DNA from: a virus
Length of the DNA: 40,393 bases
Strand: one strand, 5' to 3'
IMG/VR virus record: IMGVR_UViG_3300044638_003989
Span: 1 to 40,393 of that record
Shown: positions 1-7,555 of the stretch, piece after piece
Layout of the letters: each line of letters starts with the position of its first letter
Numbering within the stretch: the first letter of the stretch is position 1
The notes under the pieces: generated by a model
Told to the model about the DNA's origin: nothing
What the model saw: only the letters and a program-made list of their open reading frames with translations
The model's database searches: none
Program-made: the position numbers and the translations under genes

Positions 1-126
1 CTTTAATCTATGAGCGGAGTATTTGAAAACACACTTTGCAGCACTCCATATCAAGGAGATTATCTAGCTACGGCTAGTGCCACTGCTAATGCCCTTGACC
101 TGTCCGCGACCGCCGCGCTGATCGAG
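1..126. repeat. Left copy of the terminal direct repeat
   Basis: These bases are identical to 40260-40385. The downstream gene can be read from either copy, so this is the overlap of a circular or terminally redundant genome, giving a unit of 40,259 bp. Whether it is a physical terminal repeat or an assembly overlap cannot be decided from the sequence. Its short length, and its position inside a coding region, favour assembly overlap. Confidence 0.9.
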
Positions 127-1455
127 CGCGAGGGCCTGCGATTCGACGGCACGGCGGGGGCGGTGATTGGCAACGGCGGGATTCCGGCGGTGGGGACGGG
201 AGATTTTACGGTTTTGTTTAATATCAACCAAGATGCTGCGAGTTCTCGGTGGATTATTGGTGGAAGCGGAGGATCGACATTCCAGTTGGCGGTTTATCAT
301 TACGGTGCTGGATACTTGGCTAGAACAGTTTTGGGCTCTCCGTTCCAAGCATATAGTAATTCGGTTGTTCCTGTAGGTACTAACGCCGTATTGGGGTACG
401 TTAGATCAAGCGGAGTCGGTACGTTTAAGGTTGGTGCATCAGACGACGGTTCGGCGGCTGATGCCAACAATTACACTAGTCCGATCAATGTATTTTCTGG
501 CGCTTACGAAAGCGGCTCGATCGTGCCTGGTCTGGCTAGAAAATTATCGCGTCTCCTCTTCTTCAACTACGCCCTCGCCCAATCCGAAATCACGGCGCTA
601 ATCGGACGCGGTCTGGTCACGCTGCCCGAGCAGCGCGGCGGGAGTATGGTGACATTAAATACGGGATTCACTGGAACAGGAACGGGTGGTGGTATAACTT
701 CATCAACGAGTGGACCCACTAATTTAGTTCTTAATGGCACCGCTAGTAGTAACATGTTCTATAACGGGACGTATCCTGCGGGTTCGTATGGCCGTGGACG
801 CAGATTCTTAATTAGTTTTACTAAGACTACGGGTGCTCTTCGATTTGTTACAGGCGCATTAACTTTCACTACAAATTCATCTAGTGGCGGAATTTCAGAA
901 TTTAATAATCTATCGGCTGCGGGAACCTACACCATAGACGTAACTGTATCTACTGGCACCCTTTCCCCATATTTTTACGTCCAAACAGGGGATGTTGCAG
1001 CGACCACAGTTTCAAACTTTTCAGTCATCCCCCTCGGCACCCTCTTCGAACAAGATTCCGGCCAGCGCAACGCTGGGTACACGGTGCGCGATACAAGCGG
1101 CAACAACGCCGACATCATCCTGCCCGCTTCCGGCGTTTCGGTCATCGATCCGGCCATGCGTGGAGTCATTCGGTTTACGACGAATACCTCGGGCAATCAG
1201 CAGATCGGAGGCTCGCAAGTCATCATTCCCACCAACGCTCGCATTTCGAGCTGGGTGATTAACTCCAGCGGCACACCCAACGTGACCTTGGGCAACGTAT
1301 CGGCAGGCGCTCAATACCGCGCCTCTGCTGCCGTCGTTTCGGGCGACAATCAAATCACGCTCCTTACGCCCTTTACGCCCACCGGCAATCTTTGGGTCAA
1401 CTCCAGCACCACCGCCACCCTCGAGCACACGATTATGTGGGAATACCTTCAATGA
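10..1455 (+). CDS. Receptor-binding or fibre-like protein with lectin-like (LamG/ConA) fold
   Basis: The 481 residues are rich in Gly, Thr, Ser and Asn. The N-terminal 210 residues look like a concanavalin A/LamG-type jelly roll: an LRFDGTAG start, alternating beta strands, then FNYALAQSEITALIGRG, a common LamG ending. A second beta domain (about 215-345) and a third (about 350-481) follow. This suggests an adhesin binding a surface glycan. The gene follows two small paralogous virion proteins across the genome junction and overlaps the next gene by ATGA. Parts of the gene (about 95-180, 540-660 and 1021-1440) look clearly more GC-rich than the AT-richer middle, as expected for a mosaic adhesin. 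The function is inferred from composition and position; catalytic activity is not evident. Confidence 0.6.
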   Translation: MSGVFENTLCSTPYQGDYLATASATANALDLSATAALIEREGLRFDGTAGAVIGNGGIPAVGTGDFTVLFNINQDAASSRWIIGGSGGSTFQLAVYHYGAGYLARTVLGSPFQAYSNSVVPVGTNAVLGYVRSSGVGTFKVGASDDGSAADANNYTSPINVFSGAYESGSIVPGLARKLSRLLFFNYALAQSEITALIGRGLVTLPEQRGGSMVTLNTGFTGTGTGGGITSSTSGPTNLVLNGTASSNMFYNGTYPAGSYGRGRRFLISFTKTTGALRFVTGALTFTTNSSSGGISEFNNLSAAGTYTIDVTVSTGTLSPYFYVQTGDVAATTVSNFSVIPLGTLFEQDSGQRNAGYTVRDTSGNNADIILPASGVSVIDPAMRGVIRFTTNTSGNQQIGGSQVIIPTNARISSWVINSSGTPNVTLGNVSAGAQYRASAAVVSGDNQITLLTPFTPTGNLWVNSSTTATLEHTIMWEYLQ

Positions 1456-1916
1456 GCGACTTAACCCAACAGCCTACCGTAGAACTCTCGCCGTGGCCGA
1501 TGTCGGTCACGGTATCCACCGAACCCGAGGTTATTGTCACCGTTACTGGAATCTCCGGCAACAGTTACGTGGTTCTCCGTGATGGCGCGGCCATTGGCTT
1601 TGTTTCCCATACTACGGCCAACGAGGATAACGTGGAAGCAGAACTACCAATTCTTTGGGCAACTCCTTTTGTCCCTCCCACTCCACCGCCATCGCCCGTA
1701 ACGCCACTACAAATCCGCCGAGCGCTCAATTCAGTAGGTATGCGCAGCCAAGTCGAGGCCATTCTTGTTGCTGCATCACAAGACGCTAAAGATGCCTGGG
1801 AATTTGCTTCTGAAATTAATAGGTATGATCCTATGCTTTGCACAATGGCATCTTCGCTCGGAATGACAGAGGAAGAAATTGACCAAGTATTCACTCTTGC
1901 TGCTACTTTTAAGTAG
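1452..1916 (+). CDS. Tail-associated protein with C-terminal helical domain
   Basis: The chosen start at 1452 gives 154 residues and overlaps the previous stop as ATGA; a start at 1392 would add 20 residues lying inside the upstream gene. The N-terminal 75 residues form a small beta domain (TVELSPWPMSVTV through VVLRDGAAIGFVS). A Pro-rich linker (PPTPPPSPVTPLQ) leads to a C-terminal helical domain of about 70 residues (RRALNSVGMRSQVEAIL to EIDQVFTLAATF). I recognise that helical domain as common in phage tail or lysis-region proteins, usually without assigned function. Its place between the adhesin and the lysis genes suggests a fibre accessory protein. Confidence 0.5.
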   Translation: MSDLTQQPTVELSPWPMSVTVSTEPEVIVTVTGISGNSYVVLRDGAAIGFVSHTTANEDNVEAELPILWATPFVPPTPPPSPVTPLQIRRALNSVGMRSQVEAILVAASQDAKDAWEFASEINRYDPMLCTMASSLGMTEEEIDQVFTLAATFK

Positions 1917-1935
1917 GCACAGCAGGTTTTAATTC

Positions 1936-2382
1936 GTGAATAAGGTCTTTTACGCAATTATTTTGGCAATAATTTGCTCCCTGTTAACAATTGTTGCCAT
2001 TAACATGATTAAGGATAAAAAACCGCACCCTTCCATTGTTGAAATAAACAGTTTTGACGTGGACTCAATGTTGCGTTCACATAGCAACGTAGTAGCAATT
2101 AAGGGAACTGGCTCCATGCGCCCTTTAATTCCTGCTGGAAAGCCTGATGAAATTGTTGCGTGGGCAGTTGTGAATAACTCCCATGATTTTGCACTTCTTG
2201 TCACTGGTGATGTAGTTGTTTTTGAACATAAAAATGGTAGTCTAATAATCCATGAGCTTAATGTCTTAGACGGCGAAGGATGGATTAGCTCAGGCTCTTA
2301 CAACAAGTTTTACGACTCCAATAGGGTAACTCGCAAAAACTTGCGCGGAGTGGTAACCTTAATCTATAAATTGAAGCAATGA
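1936..2382 (+). CDS. Signal peptidase I-like (S26/S24) membrane serine peptidase
   Basis: This gene has a GTG start and 148 residues. Residues 4-25 are a hydrophobic membrane anchor. Next comes GTGSMRP with a candidate nucleophile Ser60, then GDVVVF (91-96) and IIHEL with His106. This order matches type I signal peptidases. His in place of the usual bacterial Lys resembles the archaeal/ER (Sec11) subtype. The short length fits a minimal catalytic domain. It sits directly upstream of the holin, overlapping it by ATGA, where an endolysin would be expected. It could process a phage membrane or secreted protein, or act in lysis; both are inferences. The Ser/His assignment is by eye. Confidence 0.6.
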   Translation: MNKVFYAIILAIICSLLTIVAINMIKDKKPHPSIVEINSFDVDSMLRSHSNVVAIKGTGSMRPLIPAGKPDEIVAWAVVNNSHDFALLVTGDVVVFEHKNGSLIIHELNVLDGEGWISSGSYNKFYDSNRVTRKNLRGVVTLIYKLKQ

Positions 2383-2822
2383 ACCCCCTAATCACAACAA
2401 TTTTAGGAGGGTTAAACATTGATGGAATTCTTGGCCGCTTTTTTCCATCTAAAGAAAAGGCACAAAAGTTTAAAGCCACGATTGAGCAAGAGTTGCTTCG
2501 GCAAGAAGGAGAAATTACCAAAGCTGCTATTGCAGCACAATCAGCGCAAATTGAGGTAAATAAGGTAGAAGCATCTAGTGCTTCGGTTTTTATTGCTGGT
2601 TGGCGTCCTTTTATTGGCTGGGTGTGTGGCTCTGCTTTGGTTGTTCAGTACATTGCTTCTCCGCTTCTTCCATGGTTTGCTACAGTGATGGGGTTTGATG
2701 TGCCTCCGATTCCTTCATTGGACGATAGCTTGTGGCAACTAATGGCTGGCCTTCTTGGACTTGGTGGTATGCGTACTTTTGAGAAAATGAAAGGTGTAGA
2801 CCGAGGATCACTTAAAAAATGA
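2379..2822 (+). CDS. Holin of the 3-TM gene-transfer-agent type
   Basis: The 147-residue protein has an N-terminal amphipathic part (residues 1-65, with KEKAQKFKATIEQELL), a membrane hairpin from about 68 to 103 (AGWRPFIGWVCGSALVVQY, then PLLPWFATVMGF) and a C-terminal LLGLGGMRTFEKMKGV. The AGWRP-IGW and GLGGMRT-EK signatures are those of the 3-TM holin family known from gene transfer agents and many phages. It would form inner-membrane lesions at lysis. It overlaps the signal-peptidase-like gene and the next small membrane gene by ATGA, so the three are likely co-translated. Confidence 0.8.
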   Translation: MNPLITTILGGLNIDGILGRFFPSKEKAQKFKATIEQELLRQEGEITKAAIAAQSAQIEVNKVEASSASVFIAGWRPFIGWVCGSALVVQYIASPLLPWFATVMGFDVPPIPSLDDSLWQLMAGLLGLGGMRTFEKMKGVDRGSLKK

Positions 2823-3004
2823 GACATTACTTAAATGAAAACATTGGGTTTATTGGAAGCTTCTCAGGCTTTTGGGCTTGGGCGCAATCGCTATACCCAA
2901 TAATGAAAGGCTTTATTGGTGAACTTTCTTTTTGGGCAGGTGTAATTTTATGCGCAATGGCGCTAATTGATAGAATCCGTAAATCTGAATCTAATTCTAA
3001 GTAA
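2819..3004 (+). CDS. Small membrane protein in the lysis cassette
   Basis: The 61 residues include one strongly hydrophobic stretch, about 35-52 (GELSFWAGVILCAMALI), followed by a basic tail (DRIRKSESNSK). A weaker aromatic hydrophobic segment lies at residues 9-30. It overlaps the holin stop as ATGA. The position and layout fit a second holin, antiholin or spanin-like accessory. No lipobox is seen, so a lipoprotein spanin is unlikely. Confidence 0.5.
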   Translation: MRHYLNENIGFIGSFSGFWAWAQSLYPIMKGFIGELSFWAGVILCAMALIDRIRKSESNSK

Positions 3005-3005
3005 C

Positions 3006-3155
3006 ATGAGCAAATCCGGCGAACAGTATAAGTCCAAAAAACAGGAAATGAAGCATGAGCGTGGCGAAAGCAAGCGCGAGCGCAAGATGGAATATGGTTC
3101 TGCTAAAGGCGGAATAAAAATGTCTGACCATTCCAGCAAGCGTAAAGGCTGCTAA
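3006..3155 (+). CDS. Small highly charged hypothetical protein
   Basis: The ATG at 3006 lies one base after the upstream stop and gives 49 residues, nearly half of them Lys, Arg or Glu (MSKSGEQYKSKKQEMKHERG onward, ending KRKGC). A start at 2967 would extend it into the upstream gene and is less likely. Such short basic proteins are common beside phage lysis or head genes and may bind nucleic acid, but nothing shows function. Confidence 0.45.
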   Translation: MSKSGEQYKSKKQEMKHERGESKRERKMEYGSAKGGIKMSDHSSKRKGC

Positions 3156-3157
3156 TT

Positions 3158-3484
3158 ATGGCAATTCAAGGTGAGGTACCCATTCAGCAAGTGGTTCGTG
3201 GCGATACGCTAGAATCGCGCAATTTCACCATTTTGGTAAACAATGTGGCACCTACTATCACCTCTGCCACTTTTGGCGTTAAACACGGCTCTGTGCTCAT
3301 CTACGGGCCTGTTAGCTGTGTCGTTTCTTCCAATGTTGTAACGCGGCCTGCAATTGCTGATACCGTAACGCAAGACTGGGGTAAGCAACAGTACAGCTGG
3401 GATATTCGTTGCACAATTTCTGGAGTTGCTAAAACATGGATTAAAGGTTCGTTTACAATGCTCAGAAGCGAGCAAGAAGTGTAA
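3158..3484 (+). CDS. Small beta-rich tail or baseplate-like protein
   Basis: The 108 residues are dominated by predicted beta strands (NFTILVNNVAPTITSATFGV, SWDIRCTISGVAKTWIKGSF). The layout (polarity pattern RGDTL..NFTI, SATFGVK, YSWDI..I.GV..T...G.F) resembles small immunoglobulin-like baseplate or fibre-attachment domains. It is packed between the lysis cassette and the fibre/spike genes, with its stop touching the next start (TAATG). It is probably a virion adaptor for a fibre; a specific family is not assigned. Confidence 0.4.
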   Translation: MAIQGEVPIQQVVRGDTLESRNFTILVNNVAPTITSATFGVKHGSVLIYGPVSCVVSSNVVTRPAIADTVTQDWGKQQYSWDIRCTISGVAKTWIKGSFTMLRSEQEV

Positions 3485-4005
3485 TGCCCGATGAAGTTTC
3501 AGTTTCATCGCCATTAACTACTAATGACGTAAGTTTTAGTTTTACTTTAGTAGACAATCCTGTATATGTATCTTCGCCAATTTCGATTGACGATGTTTTG
3601 GTTTCCGTAAATGAGGCAGATGATTCCGTTTCTGTTTCTGTAGCCAGTGAAATTACGGATGTTTCCGTAACGGTAGAAAACGTAACAAATCCTATTTCAG
3701 TTTCTATAACTGAGGCATTAACTGAAGTTAATGTTGAGGTTTCTACTGGTTCAGCACAGTGGACTGAATCTTTTGATACGGTTAGTAGGAATTTAAGTGG
3801 ATACCCATATACTGTTTATTGGAATGGAAACTACATTAGTAATGTTGTTTTTAACTTAGGCTTATCAACAGTTACCAAAACATATAATTACACGTCAGGA
3901 AAATTGACTTCAATCGTACTATCTGGAAACACTCCAAGCGGAATAAGTTTGGTTAAAACATTGTCATACTTTGACAATAAAATTCAGTCAGTAACATATT
4001 CGTAA
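3484..4005 (+). CDS. Beta-repeat virion protein
   Basis: The 173 residues are Val/Ser/Thr-rich. Residues 1-90 consist of short strand-like repeats alternating VSVSV, ISIDDVLVSV and ITDVSVTVENV. The C-terminal half (95-173) has an aromatic YWNGNYISNVVF-type beta domain ending in YSGK/NKIQSVTYS hairpins like those seen in phage fibre tips. It overlaps the spike gene by TAATG. It is likely a stalk-like fibre or spike adaptor, inferred from composition and neighbours. Confidence 0.4.
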   Translation: MPDEVSVSSPLTTNDVSFSFTLVDNPVYVSSPISIDDVLVSVNEADDSVSVSVASEITDVSVTVENVTNPISVSITEALTEVNVEVSTGSAQWTESFDTVSRNLSGYPYTVYWNGNYISNVVFNLGLSTVTKTYNYTSGKLTSIVLSGNTPSGISLVKTLSYFDNKIQSVTYS

Positions 4006-7000
4006 TGGCCGCTATAACTACCGCTCAAGCTGGATTTTATGATGTTACGACTACGTGGACTGGAGGCGTAGTTCCAGTTCAAGGTGACACGATCACGCTC
4101 AATCACGCGGTTACTATTCGCGATACTCGCATTGTTGGTACTGATCCGGGCAGCGTAACAACCCCGGCCACTTTTGCGGCTTCGACGGTAGTTACAATAG
4201 CGGCGGGAGGGCAACTGATAGCCAGCCGTGTTGCCAATTCCTCTCTTACTATTTTTGGATCGTTGGCGATTACTTCGGCTACTTCGGTAATTGATTACGG
4301 GACCGACACCAGCTGCATCAGTCCCTACAACGTTGATTCACCTATTCCTTCGGGCATTTCGGCTACCATTCGATTTGCCTCCGCTGGAAATCTCGTAGCG
4401 GGTAAATATGTTTTACATGATAGCGCTGGACTAGGGGCGCGGGTATTTTTTCGCGGTGCTCCAGCAACGATCAATACCACCCTTGACGCAGATTACAGCG
4501 CCGGTGCTGGCACGATTGTAGTTGCCGATGGAACTGGGTGGACCGTTGGTAATAGAATCGCCATCCACACCTCAGACTCTTTTTCTAGCCATATAGAGAC
4601 ATTTGGTATAAAGGCGATTAGCGGAACCGTGCCCGCGACAATCACACTTGGACTTGTAGCTACTCCAGCAACTTCGGCATCTCTGGCATGGACGCACATC
4701 GCGGCAACGCCAGTTTCTTTAATTTCTAGCAACGTAACGGTGGGTGGCGCAAGCAACTTTACCACTTCAGTTTCAATTCAAAGCAACGGCACTATCGCCG
4801 GGAGACACAGCCAGTTTCTCAATACCTGCTTTGAATATATGAACAACAACGGTGGTATTTATACCGGCGTAACGACAATTGGCTCAGGCGCTGGTGCGGG
4901 TATACACCATAATTTAAACGCTACCCAGAATCCGGTTGGCACTCAATATGCCTATATTGGAAAATGTAGCGTGTTTGGTGGCTCGGGTGGATTCCAAATA
5001 TCGTTTTATAAAACGGATATGCGCATTGAAGACTGCGCGCATTATTCAACAACGAGCGGAGCCACGGCATTTAATGGAACCAACTCGGTTGTGACTTTTA
5101 ATCGTTGTGTTGGTTATAATACCACGGGAGCGGGATCAGTCGGCACTGTGTTTTTCGGTTTGGCCGGAAGTAAGACTTATAATGATTGCTGGCTGGTAAG
5201 CTTGCGCGATTCCAGTAGCGACCAAATGTCAACGGCCTATTATAACCGCTGCACCTTTGGATGTAATCCACCACTCACTCAAGACAAGCCAATCGCGGTA
5301 TATAACAATTGTAACTTCGGGACTTTTGGAACCAACGGTATAACTGCACCATTGGTTATCGCGGTAACAGGAGTGGTTTCCACCATCCCGATGACCGACT
5401 GCAATTTTGTTTCTGGCGTTGTAATTCAAAACCAGTTTCAGACGATTAACCAAGTTTCTCCAACCTCGGTTTTACGGATCATTAATTACAACCAAGATAC
5501 TACCGACCAGCGAAAATATATTTTTAGCGGAAATATGGTGAGAAACAACTCCCAGTTAATTCGCTCGCGTTCATCGATTCAGCTTTCGCCCCGCCTCGCC
5601 AGCGTGCAGCACTTGGAAACATTTTCAATTTCGGCAAGTGTTGGGATTGCTTCTACGTTCCGTTTTGGGTTGCGCTATGATGCCAATTACACGAACGGTA
5701 CGCCGCCAAGCGTAACAATTTCCGGGATGGGTATTACCCCACAAACCTTTACCGCCGGGTCCTCGATAAACACGGATTACCAAGGGACCATCACCGTAAC
5801 ACCTCTCTCCGCAGGGTCGCTCACGGTCACTGTCACAACTCAATCGGTTAATACCACGGGGAATGTATATTTCTCGGGAATGAGTTTTGCTCCATGGATT
5901 GATTGGTCGCAGCATTACGGTTACCTTTACGCACCGTCCAGCGCAACTCTCACGGTGGACCCCATCGTCCAGTTGAGCGAATCCTCCGCCGCCGCATTAA
6001 CGGGCATTAGTTATAGCGCTGGAACCCTTACCCTCACCGCCAACCGAAGCATCCGGGAGATTTACGATTGGCTCAAGCAGTATGAAGCGGCCAACCAACT
6101 CGCGCCGATTGTCACCTCTTCGGACGGCGTCAATTTTTCACTATCTGCGAATTTGACCCAAGCAGGAGGCAATATCACTGGCACGGGATTCCTGACCCTT
6201 TCTACCGGCAAAACCCATGCCCCGGGGACCAACACCTCGGACGTAATTATTACCAGCGATGCGGGAACAACGGGAATCTTTACTTTGAATGGATTGGCGG
6301 CTCATACGGTCTATCTCGAAAATGGATCAGCAATTGAGCAGGATTATGAAACTAGCATTTCGGGTTTCACCTATTACATACCTGCCGGGGCGACCGGCTT
6401 GTGGCGGTGGAGGGCAGTTAAATATGGGAATATACCCGAAACGGGAACCATTGGCGTGACGGGCGGCGGGCGTTTTTCCGCTGCTGTCGCTAACATCGCT
6501 GACACCAGCATCAGCCAGCCGACGCTAGCCACGGTTTTGGCCTACACCACACTTGGAACATGGGACCGGATTTACGACTATTGCCAAGCGTATTTAACGA
6601 CCAGCAACGGCAAGACCTTGGGTCAGTTTGCGACAAAAAATGGTGCTGGTGTTGACCTTGGTTCCTATGCGCTGACGGTCGATTCTGCTGCCGCACAGGT
6701 CTTTACTCTTTCCACGGGTATCACGATAAAAGCGACGACCTTGGACGCTGGAACGCTTTTTACAGGCGGGTTAACTACGGGCGTAGTAACTACTCTAGGA
6801 AGCGCTGTTATTAACACTTGGTACACTTCCTCTACTGGACGTTCAGTTTTAATTACTGCTCCAAATATTGTATCTTCAAGCAGGGCTTGGGTTTATAATC
6901 AAACATCATCCACAACTATTGATAATAGCATAGTTGGTGCTTCCGGTGTTCGCATTAGAACTCCATGGGTTTCTGATATTACAGTAAAAATGACAGCAAC

Positions 7001-7550
7001 AAACAAAGATCGCAATCGTCTTGTTGCTAATGGAGTGTTAACGAACACCGGACTCACTTTCTTGTCTTCTCAAAGCAATGACGAAGTCTATATAGCTAAT
7101 GCAATTGATGGAGCAACTTGCGATAGTAGCAATGGTGGAGAATTTACGGCAGACCTTCCTAATGTCCAAGTGGATGTAAATGATCCAGATAATTTCACTG
7201 AGCTTTCACGCGCATACGCTTGGGCAAAGTATTTTGAAACAACCCAAAATGGAATTATTTCATTTCTAAATTGCATAACTGCAACAGATACTGCAAATTA
7301 TTTTATAGATGGAACAATTGTCAACCTTGCATTTGACAATAAAAATTCATCACTCCTTACAATTACTGGAGGTTTTATAACAAAAACCGGAGGAACCGGA
7401 CTTGTTGCTGCAACGACAACCGGAAGCATTTATTTCAATTCAGGAAAAGCTTACATTGCTCCAGTTGCTACACTAATTGAAGAAATTGAAAATTCAACTG
7501 TTTTAGCTAAGGAATCTAGCGTTCAGTTGGCAATTGCCCTTTCGGCTTAA
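4005..7550 (+). CDS. Large tail spike or fibre protein, probable beta-helix
   Basis: The 1181 residues are almost entirely Thr, Ser, Gly, Asn and Ile. The opening (TTTWTGGVVPVQGDTITLNH) has the W-GG-P-GD-V/I-I pattern of G8-like or capping domains that precede right-handed beta-helices. Residues about 200-480 contain regular NNC/NRCT-type turns (FNRCVGYN, YNRCTFGC, YNNCNFG) typical of parallel beta-helix coils. The C-terminal 100 residues end in an FNSGKAYIAPVATLIEEIENSTVLAKESS helix-strand segment, possibly for trimerisation. It probably binds or degrades a surface polysaccharide; no catalytic residues can be assigned by eye. Confidence 0.6.
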   Translation: MAAITTAQAGFYDVTTTWTGGVVPVQGDTITLNHAVTIRDTRIVGTDPGSVTTPATFAASTVVTIAAGGQLIASRVANSSLTIFGSLAITSATSVIDYGTDTSCISPYNVDSPIPSGISATIRFASAGNLVAGKYVLHDSAGLGARVFFRGAPATINTTLDADYSAGAGTIVVADGTGWTVGNRIAIHTSDSFSSHIETFGIKAISGTVPATITLGLVATPATSASLAWTHIAATPVSLISSNVTVGGASNFTTSVSIQSNGTIAGRHSQFLNTCFEYMNNNGGIYTGVTTIGSGAGAGIHHNLNATQNPVGTQYAYIGKCSVFGGSGGFQISFYKTDMRIEDCAHYSTTSGATAFNGTNSVVTFNRCVGYNTTGAGSVGTVFFGLAGSKTYNDCWLVSLRDSSSDQMSTAYYNRCTFGCNPPLTQDKPIAVYNNCNFGTFGTNGITAPLVIAVTGVVSTIPMTDCNFVSGVVIQNQFQTINQVSPTSVLRIINYNQDTTDQRKYIFSGNMVRNNSQLIRSRSSIQLSPRLASVQHLETFSISASVGIASTFRFGLRYDANYTNGTPPSVTISGMGITPQTFTAGSSINTDYQGTITVTPLSAGSLTVTVTTQSVNTTGNVYFSGMSFAPWIDWSQHYGYLYAPSSATLTVDPIVQLSESSAAALTGISYSAGTLTLTANRSIREIYDWLKQYEAANQLAPIVTSSDGVNFSLSANLTQAGGNITGTGFLTLSTGKTHAPGTNTSDVIITSDAGTTGIFTLNGLAAHTVYLENGSAIEQDYETSISGFTYYIPAGATGLWRWRAVKYGNIPETGTIGVTGGGRFSAAVANIADTSISQPTLATVLAYTTLGTWDRIYDYCQAYLTTSNGKTLGQFATKNGAGVDLGSYALTVDSAAAQVFTLSTGITIKATTLDAGTLFTGGLTTGVVTTLGSAVINTWYTSSTGRSVLITAPNIVSSSRAWVYNQTSSTTIDNSIVGASGVRIRTPWVSDITVKMTATNKDRNRLVANGVLTNTGLTFLSSQSNDEVYIANAIDGATCDSSNGGEFTADLPNVQVDVNDPDNFTELSRAYAWAKYFETTQNGIISFLNCITATDTANYFIDGTIVNLAFDNKNSSLLTITGGFITKTGGTGLVAATTTGSIYFNSGKAYIAPVATLIEEIENSTVLAKESSVQLAIALSA

Positions 7551-7555
7551 CTAAA

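Noticed and set aside
1-126. Defined physical terminal repeat as in T7-like phages
   Set aside because: The repeat lies inside a coding gene, is short, and ends in a fold-back artefact on the right. Assembly overlap of a circular map is the simpler reading.
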